Assembly: GCA_964489405.1 (NCBI GenBank)
Contig: CAZAYL010000017.1
Coordinates: 1-23,997 of the forward strand
DNA from: CAKVOD01 sp964489405
GTDB taxonomy: Bacteria > Bacillota > Clostridia > Christensenellales > UBA1242
Length of the DNA: 23,997 bases
Direction: 5' to 3'
In this document: one piece after another, positions 14,739 through 21,308 of the stretch
How positions within the stretch are numbered: position 1 is the stretch's first letter
Layout of the letters: every line of letters begins with the position of its first letter
Program-made: the position numbers and the translations under genes
Notes under the pieces: generated by a model
What the model saw: only the letters and a program-made list of their open reading frames with translations
Databases searched by the model: none
What the model was told of the DNA's origin: nothing

Positions 14739-16055
14739 ATGACATATAATGACGAACTAAAATGTTCATTTTGCGGACGAAGCAAAAAAGAAGTTGGCAG
14801 ACTTGTTTCTAATGCCGACGGAGAAATTTGCATTTGCGACACTTGTGTCAAAGTGTGTCGCGAAATACTAAATGCAGATGAACGCACAATGTCTACAAAC
14901 GAAAAAGTGAATTTATTGCCCCCCGAAGAAATTAAGACATTTTTGGATGATTTTATTGTCGGGCAAGATGATGCAAAGCGTATTTTGTCTGTAGCGGTTT
15001 ATAATCACTATAAGCGCATAAATTATCTTGTCGACCACGCAAATTCGGACGACGGCATCGAACTTGATAAAAGCAATATTTTGCTTATCGGGCCAACTGG
15101 AAGCGGTAAAACATTGCTTGCAAAAACACTTGCAAAAATTCTAGACGTTCCATTCGCTAGCGCGGACGCCACAACATTGACCGAAGCAGGATATGTTGGC
15201 GACGACGTTGAAAATATCTTGTTAAAATTGATAATTGAAGCAAAATTTGACATCAAACGCGCCGAAAGAGGCATAATTTACATCGACGAAATAGACAAAA
15301 TTGCTAAAAAATCAGAAAATAGGTCAATTAGTCGCGATGTTTCGGGCGAAGGTGTGCAACAAGCGTTGTTAAAAATTCTTGAAAGCACAGTTGCAAATGT
15401 TCCCCCACAAGGTGGGCGCAAGCATCCTCAACAAGAGACAATTCCGATTGACACAACAAATATATTGTTCATTTGCGGTGGCGCATTTGTTGGACTTGAC
15501 AAAATCGTTGAAGAGAGAAAATCTGAGAAAAAGAGCGTCGGTTTTGTGTCTACAATAGGCAAAGAAACTGACCAAAAAGATTATAGATTTGTCAAAGATA
15601 TGCAACCACAAGACCTCATCAAATTCGGACTTATTCCCGAATTTGTAGGGCGTTTACCAGTCGTTACAGGGTTGCAACCACTTGATGAAGAGTCGCTCAT
15701 CAATATCATAACAAAGCCAAAAAATAGCATAATCAAACAGTATAAGCAAATGTTTGCAATCGACGGAGTCGAGCTCGACTTTACCGACGACGCGATCAAA
15801 TATGTGGCTGAACGTGCCATCAAATTAGGTACAGGCGCGCGCGGACTTCGCACAATAATGGAAGAAAGTATGCTTGAGCTTATGTACAAAATCCCATCTG
15901 ATAAGTCAATCAAAAAAGTAGTCATTACACGTGACTATCTTGACAAAAAAGCCGACGCCGAAATTACGCGCGGGGAGATAATACCTAAAATTGAGAAACA
16001 AAAACCAGTGCGTAAATCAGAACCAAAAGTTGATATGAAAGTCGTCCATAACTAA
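14739..16055 (+). CDS. clpX: ATP-dependent Clp protease, ATP-binding subunit ClpX
   Basis: ClpX is the AAA+ unfoldase that recognises tagged substrates and threads them into ClpP. In the 438-residue protein the zinc-binding domain has Cys9, Cys12, Cys33 and Cys36. Walker A is GPTGSGKT (118-125) and Walker B is IIYIDEID (179-186). The pore loops GYVG (151-154) and RKH (227-229) are conserved. The ClpP-contacting loop reads VGF (267-269) where IGF is usual. The sensor 2 arginine is in GTGARGLR. The C-terminal tail after about residue 405 is basic and variable. A good AAGGAG precedes the start. The gene ends at a terminator shared with the convergent tRNA-Gly gene. Confidence 0.97.
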   Translation: MTYNDELKCSFCGRSKKEVGRLVSNADGEICICDTCVKVCREILNADERTMSTNEKVNLLPPEEIKTFLDDFIVGQDDAKRILSVAVYNHYKRINYLVDHANSDDGIELDKSNILLIGPTGSGKTLLAKTLAKILDVPFASADATTLTEAGYVGDDVENILLKLIIEAKFDIKRAERGIIYIDEIDKIAKKSENRSISRDVSGEGVQQALLKILESTVANVPPQGGRKHPQQETIPIDTTNILFICGGAFVGLDKIVEERKSEKKSVGFVSTIGKETDQKDYRFVKDMQPQDLIKFGLIPEFVGRLPVVTGLQPLDEESLINIITKPKNSIIKQYKQMFAIDGVELDFTDDAIKYVAERAIKLGTGARGLRTIMEESMLELMYKIPSDKSIKKVVITRDYLDKKADAEITRGEIIPKIEKQKPVRKSEPKVDMKVVHN

Positions 16056-16089
16056 AGTTGATTAAGTTTGTAAAATATGAATAAATAGC

Positions 16090-16124
16090 AAAAAGCAAGG
16101 TAAATAAAATTTTCCTTGCTTTTT
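16090..16124. terminator. Bidirectional terminator between clpX and tRNA-Gly
   Basis: AAAAAGCAAGG (16090-16100) and CCTTGCTTTTT (16114-16124) make a perfect 11-bp stem with A and T runs on the two sides, so it can end transcription from both strands. Confidence 0.85.
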
Positions 16125-16140
16125 AAGTTAGTATATATTT

Positions 16141-16214
16141 TGGAGCAGGTGAAGGGAATCGAACCCTCACAACAAGCTTGGGAAGCTTGTGTTCTACCAC
16201 TAAACTACACCTGC
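16141..16214 (-). tRNA. tRNA-Gly (anticodon CCC)
   Basis: Read on the minus strand, the 74-base gene folds as a full cloverleaf. The acceptor is GCAGGTG with CACCTGC. The D arm contains TAGTTTAGTGGTAGAAC, and the anticodon stem CAAGC/GCTTG has loop TTCCCAA. The T arm GAGGG/CCCTT has loop TTCGATT. The encoded end is TCCA, so the CCA is genomic. With the invariant U33 as the second loop base, the anticodon is CCC, reading GGG codons. It begins two bases after the SRP RNA and very likely shares its promoter. Confidence 0.96.
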
Positions 16215-16216
16215 AT

Positions 16217-16483
16217 ACTGTGCATCCGTCCTTGTTGTTTCTACCAATCGTAGCCGTCACTTTATCGACTCCCCCAAAGCAACCTTGTGGCACATACTAG
16301 TTCCTACTTAATGCTGCTGCGGTCAGGCTCTGACATGGTTCACAGGTTAATATTGCACAAGACCTTGAGTTCAACATCGAAAAATGCTACTTGCGAAAGG
16401 CGCGAAGACCCCGAAAACGGCATTCGACCCTACTATAGCGGATTGTAGGATTAGGGCACCGCTAGCTCCCCGCCTAGCACAGC
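16217..16483 (-). ncRNA. ffs: Signal recognition particle RNA, large bacterial type
   Basis: This RNA scaffolds Ffh to direct membrane proteins to the translocon. On the minus strand its 5' part, GTGCTAGGCGGGGAGCTAGC followed by GGTGCCCTA and CAATCCGCTATAGTAGGG, matches the Alu domain of the Bacillus scRNA closely. The 5' end GCTGTGC pairs with the 3' GCACAG(T). The Ffh-binding helix 8 is at about 16310-16340, with GTCAG on one side and AGCAGCA on the other. The apical loop is UGAC (16325-16322) where GGAA is usual, closed by a C-C opposition. Length is about 267 bases, like the 271 of Bacillus. The end coordinates are estimated from the terminal helix and the promoter. Confidence 0.95.
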
Positions 16484-16489
16484 AAAAGA

Positions 16490-16518
16490 ATTATAGCATA
16501 CTTTATTTTTTTTTGCAA
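16490..16518 (-). promoter_or_regulatory. Promoter of the SRP RNA / tRNA-Gly unit
   Basis: On the minus strand TTGCAA (16518-16513), a 17-base spacer and TATAAT (16495-16490) with TGC upstream form a strong extended -10 promoter. The start is about 16483, the first base of the SRP RNA terminal helix. Confidence 0.85.
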
Positions 16519-16686
16519 GCAATTTGACTAGTTTTGCAAATTATCACAATTGCTATGCGAATGTTAATTTTGATAGTTTTTCTCTAACAAAAATTAAATT
16601 TGATTGAGAGTTCTGACATTTTTATATTATTGAAAGCATTTTTTTGTTAAATAATCGCAATTACTAGATTTTTTTCATTAGGAGTA

Positions 16687-16715
16687 TTGCATTTTTTTAA
16701 AAAATATGGTAAACT
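16687..16715 (+). promoter_or_regulatory. Promoter of the 795-residue orphan
   Basis: TTGCAT (16687-16692), 17 bases, then TAAACT (16710-16715) with TGG upstream. The leader is about 17 bases long and holds AAAGGAG. The sequence from 16519 to 16686 is very AT-rich and shows no gene. Confidence 0.65.
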
Positions 16716-16738
16716 AATGTAAATTAAAGGAGATTAGT

Positions 16739-19126
16739 ATGGCAATTGAAGAAATAAACTCAAATGTAGACAATGCAAAAAAGAGTGTAACTACTTTTGA
16801 AGAGATTGCAAAACAAGATTTTGAAACTCGTAGAAGTAAAGAAGTCGAATTGATGAAGAAAATTGTTTATGGAAGAACTCCATTAAATATCTTAAAGAGT
16901 GTTAGTCAACGCAATGTAGCAGTCAACGCGTCTTCAACAACCGCCGACGGCAAAACCAATACAGCCTCAGCCCCTAGAAGAATGACGGCAAAAGCCTTTA
17001 TCGAGACGGTTATGACGATTCGCAATCTATCAGGTCAAAACGTGATGATTCCTGACAAAGACATCGAGAAAATGGGTTTGGAGCTTGCCCCATATGCAAA
17101 GCCTTTCTATGATAAAGACAACAACAAATTTTATGAGATTAGTTTTACAAAGCGTAGTCCACAAAATAATAACAAAAATTTAAATTTCTACGCAAATAAG
17201 AAAATTTCTCAAGAACTTGTAGATAATCTTTACGCACCAAGTGCCACTATGCAAGATGGGCATAATCCAGATGTGCAATCAGCACTTGAAATTTGCGAGA
17301 AATTAAGCGCACATACAGGTGTTACGCTTATGCCTAATGACAAGGTAAATGTATTTATGCCGTCAAATGCTGGCAGATTTAAGAGAAAGGCAAAAGACAT
17401 TTTGTCCACAATTACACTAAACAAGTGGAAATCAAAGAAGTTTGTGCCACAATCGGGCAATCTTTATATGAACACTAAAGGAATGAATTCCACAGACATA
17501 TTAACAAGTTATGTTTCAAATTGTGCAATGAGATCATTTGATACAAATCTCAGTACATTCCTAAATGTCGTCCGCAATGATCGCGAATTCTTGAACCAAG
17601 ATGCAAAAGACAAAGAAGCACAAATTAATGCCTATAAAAAAGATTATGAACTCATCAAATATAAGCTTCACAATATTTGTACAGACTTGATTGCAAGTGA
17701 AATGTGCAAAATGTTGCCAGATACGGAAGCGGAAGGTAGACTTGCCTTAAGCGAAGGGTACCAAATTTCAGCAGTACAAAAGATGAATGAACTTGGTAAA
17801 TATCTCAACGACCCATACGTGATGAAATTTATTTCCACAACCGTCACAGATTCAGTTTCGCGCTATAATGCAAATTTCGCATTCACGCCACAACAAATCG
17901 TTGACGCAAATTGCAAAGTTTGTGGATACAAAAATCTTTTTGAAAATGCGAATAGAGATACAGCACTCTATGGCGAATATGAAGTGCCGTTGAATAATGA
18001 TTTCAAATTCTCAACATATCCAACAAAGGAAGCGGAGAAAACAGTACAAGAAGAAAGTGAAATGAAAATGTCTGATGTTTCTAAAACTCCAAATGTAGTG
18101 TTAGGGGATAAAGAGATGCACGATGTTTCTAACACACCAAAAGCAGAAGAAGTGGATTCAACGCAAGACTTAGAAAAGGAAGAAAAGTCTGGTGAAAGTG
18201 TACATATCATTGACACAACAGGCACCGCAACAGTAAGCCCAGAAAATGTGGATAGTGTGGCTATGGATGGAACTCAGCGATTCGTTGATTTTGGCAATGA
18301 AGTTTCAGAAGATAAAGAAACACCAGAGAACGCCACGAAAGAAAATGAATTTTCCCCATTGATTATTCCCGTTAATGAGAAAGTTAAAGACAAAGTTAAT
18401 AACAAAATGAGAGGGACGTATTTATATTATCCAGAAAATACCCCAATTGTTAAGCGCGATTCGAAATTAGCTGATGCTCCGATTGTTACACGCGATAAAG
18501 AGTATGTAATCAAACCAGCAAAAAATGTTGACCCTATATTTAGCAAGTCAATCAAAACATTTGGGGAAAGAACACCAGAATCAATTGAAAAGAGTATAAC
18601 AAAGTACGTCGTTGGTTTGACAGAAAAAGCGCTCAAAGAGAAAAGTCTAAGCGACAAAAATCACGCCGTCGACAAAGAAGGTCTAAGTACCCTTTCCGCT
18701 GAAAGAGCGCGTTCAATTTCTGACAACCAAAATGCAGTGACAACTTTGTACAATAGTGCACACACCCGTAAGACCGCAAAACAAGCTGCCGATGTGATTG
18801 ATAAAGCTTCTATTTCAAATGATGAGATGGAAAAAATACAAGCCAAAACACTCAATGAACTCGAAAAAATAAATGAAAATGAAGTTGAGAAAGTTATTCA
18901 AGCATATAATCAATATAAAGATAAATACCCAGATTGGGGAACTGCAAAAACTCCTGCAAAATTTGTAAATTTCTACTATAAGAACATTGTTGGAGCAGAA
19001 ACAAAATACGGTAATGACCTAAAGAGGGAAATCAAAGATGCTTGCCGTAGGATGGATGCATCAATTGCTGAGAATGTGAAGGCTAAATATAGTGGCAAAG
19101 AAATGGACCAAGGACATGGTTTGTAA
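16739..19126 (+). CDS. Large soluble protein of unknown function (795 residues)
   Basis: I do not recognise this protein. It has no signal peptide and no membrane segment, so it is predicted to be cytoplasmic. Three regions can be seen. Residues 1 to about 435 are mixed and mostly helical, with a basic patch near 210-235 (KRKAKDILSTITLNKWKSKK) and one CKVC pair near 390. From about 436 to 540 comes an acidic, Ser/Thr/Glu-rich low-complexity stretch containing two copies of a DVSxTP motif. Residues about 555-795 start with two copies of PIVxRD (near 567 and 580) and continue as a charged helical domain ending in GHGL. The ribosome binding site AAAGGAG is six bases before the ATG. Coding pattern and codon use match the neighbours. 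A small gene follows 88 bases downstream. Confidence 0.75.
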   Translation: MAIEEINSNVDNAKKSVTTFEEIAKQDFETRRSKEVELMKKIVYGRTPLNILKSVSQRNVAVNASSTTADGKTNTASAPRRMTAKAFIETVMTIRNLSGQNVMIPDKDIEKMGLELAPYAKPFYDKDNNKFYEISFTKRSPQNNNKNLNFYANKKISQELVDNLYAPSATMQDGHNPDVQSALEICEKLSAHTGVTLMPNDKVNVFMPSNAGRFKRKAKDILSTITLNKWKSKKFVPQSGNLYMNTKGMNSTDILTSYVSNCAMRSFDTNLSTFLNVVRNDREFLNQDAKDKEAQINAYKKDYELIKYKLHNICTDLIASEMCKMLPDTEAEGRLALSEGYQISAVQKMNELGKYLNDPYVMKFISTTVTDSVSRYNANFAFTPQQIVDANCKVCGYKNLFENANRDTALYGEYEVPLNNDFKFSTYPTKEAEKTVQEESEMKMSDVSKTPNVVLGDKEMHDVSNTPKAEEVDSTQDLEKEEKSGESVHIIDTTGTATVSPENVDSVAMDGTQRFVDFGNEVSEDKETPENATKENEFSPLIIPVNEKVKDKVNNKMRGTYLYYPENTPIVKRDSKLADAPIVTRDKEYVIKPAKNVDPIFSKSIKTFGERTPESIEKSITKYVVGLTEKALKEKSLSDKNHAVDKEGLSTLSAERARSISDNQNAVTTLYNSAHTRKTAKQAADVIDKASISNDEMEKIQAKTLNELEKINENEVEKVIQAYNQYKDKYPDWGTAKTPAKFVNFYYKNIVGAETKYGNDLKREIKDACRRMDASIAENVKAKYSGKEMDQGHGL

Positions 19127-19214
19127 ATCTAAAATAAATATCAACCAAATACTAGCAATAGAAACTAAAGTGTTTAATTGTGATGTAACATTATAAAAAC
19201 AAAAGGAGATAAAT

Positions 19215-19460
19215 ATGGACGCAAACGACCCAAAAGTAATTGAGTTAAGTTTCAAAGTTCTCGAATCAATTATACTTAAATGCGAGGGCAAAGATTATGA
19301 TGAAACAATGAAAGTTGCTCAAATTATGAATCAAAATGCACAAATTGGAGATTATCCAGAAGAAATCAAACTTGCATATACCGAAGCAATCAGCAAGTTG
19401 CAAACATTAAATCAAGACCAAATCAATGATTTGCGCGAGATGCTCAAATCTGAAGATTAA
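19215..19460 (+). CDS. Small acidic helical protein of unknown function
   Basis: The 81-residue protein appears all-helical and acidic, with repeated Glu, Asp and Lys and no membrane segment. Its spacing (KVLESIILKCEG, KVAQIMNQNAQI, EAISKLQTLNQDQINDLREM) suggests three amphipathic helices. AAAGGAGAT is placed eight bases before the ATG. It lies between the 795-residue orphan and a strong terminator, with no clear promoter of its own, so the two are probably co-transcribed and may form a complex (inference). I cannot place it in a family. Confidence 0.65.
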   Translation: MDANDPKVIELSFKVLESIILKCEGKDYDETMKVAQIMNQNAQIGDYPEEIKLAYTEAISKLQTLNQDQINDLREMLKSED

Positions 19461-19481
19461 TTCATTTCGATGAATTCAAAT

Positions 19482-19513
19482 AAAGAACCGCCAAATTTTG
19501 TCGGTTCTTTTGC
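19482..19513 (+). terminator. Intrinsic terminator of the orphan pair
   Basis: AAAGAACCG (19482-19490) pairs with CGGTTCTTT (19502-19510) over nine bases, ending in a short T-run. Confidence 0.8.
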
Positions 19514-19552
19514 ATAAATTAATAAAAAATATTTTTAATATTGATAAATTGA

Positions 19553-19581
19553 TTGTTAAAATATAGATTTTGTGGTAAAAT
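19553..19581 (+). promoter_or_regulatory. Promoter of the HEPN-CBS gene
   Basis: TTGTTA (19553-19558), 17 bases, then TAAAAT (19576-19581) with TGG upstream. The predicted start near 19588 leaves a leader of about 18 bases with AAAGGA, 12 bases before the ATG, a longer spacing than elsewhere in the window. Confidence 0.65.
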
Positions 19582-19605
19582 ATCGTCAAAGGATTTTGTA
19601 TATAT

Positions 19606-20343
19606 ATGATAAAAAATAGTGAAAACGAAAATAGCAACGCAATGCGCTTCATTACCGCTTACAACACCATCGACAACGCTTTGCGTTCTATCTATAATTT
19701 TAAGCGAAATATGACATATGCGGATATGATAAGGCGCGCATCAAACCTAAATTATGTAGTCAGGAAATACGAAGACAAACTCATCGATTACGGCAGGTTG
19801 CGCAACGCAATCGTGCACTCAAGTTTAGATGACGTCATTATCGCAGAGCCACATATTGATGTTCTCTTAGAATTTGAGAAAATCGCGTCTTTGTTAAGCA
19901 CGCCCCCAAAAGCGCTTTCAACAATTGCCACGCGCGACGTTATAACATTCCAGGCGAACACCCCCGTATCTGAGGTTTTGAAAATAATGTCAAAACGCGG
20001 ATACAAGAATATTCCAATATACGAAGATGATGCACTTATTGGAGTCGCAAACGCTGGCAAACTTGCCGAAACGCTCGGTTCCGCACTGCTTGCGTGTGAG
20101 AACTTGCAAGATTTTGTTACACAAACAACAATTGGAGACATTTTAATGCAAGCCATAGACGAAAATTATTATATTATTACAAATTCCAAAGTAACAGTTG
20201 AACAAATTATGGAATTATTCAACACGAATCGCAAATTGCTCGTCATATTGATTACCCAAAATGGGAATAATCTTGACAAACCTCTCGGCATTATAACAGT
20301 TGGCGACGTCGTCGATATGAATAAAATACTAGATTTGTATTGA
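19606..20343 (+). CDS. HEPN-like helical domain fused to tandem CBS domains
   Basis: The 245-residue protein has two parts. Residues about 10-100 form a helical bundle with the stretch YGRLRNAIVHSS, in which Arg66 and His71 make an R-x4-H motif of the kind found in HEPN domains, many of which are RNases or bind nucleotides. Residues about 105-245 hold two CBS units. The first runs from ATRDVITFQANTPVSEVLKI to LIGVANAGKLAE. The second runs from ILMQAIDENYYIITNSKVTV to GIITVGDVVDM. CBS pairs bind adenine or guanine nucleotides and switch partner domains. A nucleotide-controlled HEPN module is thus plausible, but RNase activity is not shown by sequence alone. It is a single gene with its own promoter; a pseudouridine synthase gene follows 43 bases later. 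Confidence 0.7.
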   Translation: MIKNSENENSNAMRFITAYNTIDNALRSIYNFKRNMTYADMIRRASNLNYVVRKYEDKLIDYGRLRNAIVHSSLDDVIIAEPHIDVLLEFEKIASLLSTPPKALSTIATRDVITFQANTPVSEVLKIMSKRGYKNIPIYEDDALIGVANAGKLAETLGSALLACENLQDFVTQTTIGDILMQAIDENYYIITNSKVTVEQIMELFNTNRKLLVILITQNGNNLDKPLGIITVGDVVDMNKILDLY

Positions 20344-20386
20344 TGTAAATTAAGTCTACCAATTTAAATAAAACAGGAAATAAAAA

Positions 20387-21088
20387 ATGGAAACAAAAGA
20401 TTTAATTATATACGAAGACAATCACATAATGGTTGTCATCAAACCTCAAAATATCCCAACCCAAGCGGACGCCAGCGGGGATGAGGATATGCTCACATTG
20501 CTCAAAAAATACATCAAAGAGCGCGACAACAAACCCAATAATGTCTACCTTGGACTCGTACATCGCCTCGACCGCCCAACTGGGGGAGTTATGGTTTTTG
20601 CAAAAACTAGCAAATCAGCAAGCAGACTTTCTGCACAAATGAAAGACGGCGGATTTGAAAAACGTTATGTCGCAGTCCTAAACGGAGTACCTAAAGACAA
20701 GCGAGCAAAGCTTGTCCATCATTTAAAAAAGGATGAGTACAACAACATCGTCAGTATCGTACCAAGTTTGACAACTGGGGCGAAGCGCGCTGAACTAGAT
20801 TACACGATTTTGGATACGAAAGACAATCTTGCGCTCGCTATGATTTTACTTTACACAGGGCGCGGGCACCAAATTCGCGTGCAAATGAACGCCATTAATT
20901 GTCCAGTTTGTGGCGACCAAAAGTACGGAACAGGGCAAGCAAAAGGGAATCTCGCGCTTTGGGCATACAACCTAAAATTTGAACATCCAACAACAAAAGA
21001 AAAAATGAATTTTATAGTTATGCCCCCTAAAGAATACCCATTCAGCGAATTTGATATTGACCGCTTTCTCAGTATTCGCGTCGAATAG
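20387..21088 (+). CDS. RluA-family pseudouridine synthase without S4 domain
   Basis: The 233-residue enzyme is the short form of the RluA family. It starts directly in the catalytic domain (LIIYEDNHIMVVIKPQNIPT) and has the active-site motif LVHRLDRPTGGVMVFAKT, with Asp62 as nucleophile, followed by GRGHQIRVQ and CGDQKYG. It lacks the N-terminal S4 domain present in the RluD paralogue at 10679. The rRNA or tRNA target cannot be told from sequence. An AGGAAA ribosome binding site lies nine bases before the ATG. It may be read from the HEPN-CBS promoter, as no terminator lies between them. Confidence 0.88.
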   Translation: METKDLIIYEDNHIMVVIKPQNIPTQADASGDEDMLTLLKKYIKERDNKPNNVYLGLVHRLDRPTGGVMVFAKTSKSASRLSAQMKDGGFEKRYVAVLNGVPKDKRAKLVHHLKKDEYNNIVSIVPSLTTGAKRAELDYTILDTKDNLALAMILLYTGRGHQIRVQMNAINCPVCGDQKYGTGQAKGNLALWAYNLKFEHPTTKEKMNFIVMPPKEYPFSEFDIDRFLSIRVE

Positions 21089-21280
21089 TGTTACCCAGTA
21101 TAGGTAAGATTGCGAATACGCCCAGTTGACTTTAGTGGACGGCGCACTTTAGTTCCTTTAATGTGTGTTTGTTTTTGGGACAATCGCGTATAGTGCCCTA
21201 AATCACTATCGTGTATCCACTCAAATAAGGAAGCATTTTCAACAATAATCGACAACAACAAACGCAATATTCTAAAATAC
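21089..21280. other. Non-coding region upstream of spoIIE with short stems
   Basis: No open frame of note is present. The first half is less AT-rich than other spacers. ATAGTG (21190-21195) pairs with CACTAT (21204-21209), and ATACGC (21116-21121) can pair with GCGTAT (21186-21191), which excludes part of the first stem. It may hold a terminator for the synthase gene or a leader, but I see no clean T-run and no known RNA family. Confidence 0.4.
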
Positions 21281-21282
21281 TA

Positions 21283-21302
21283 CACATAATATGTGTTAGT
21301 AT
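21283..21302 (+). promoter_or_regulatory. spoIIE promoter region with palindrome and leaderless start
   Basis: TAGTAT (21297-21302) is preceded by TGT (extended -10), and six T separate it from the ATG at 21309. The palindrome ACACATAATATGTGT (21283-21297) overlaps the box and could be an operator. No good -35 is seen. No Shine-Dalgarno sequence lies before the start codon. Confidence 0.5.
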
Positions 21303-21308
21303 TTTTTT

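Noticed and set aside
16141..16214. Reading the glycine tRNA anticodon as UCC
   Set aside because: In the seven-base loop TTCCCAA the invariant U33 is the second T, which makes positions 34-36 CCC.
16215..16490. Treating the region beside tRNA-Gly as tmRNA or 6S RNA
   Set aside because: The minus strand matches the Alu domain and helix 8 signatures of large SRP RNA and has no tRNA-like domain or tag frame.
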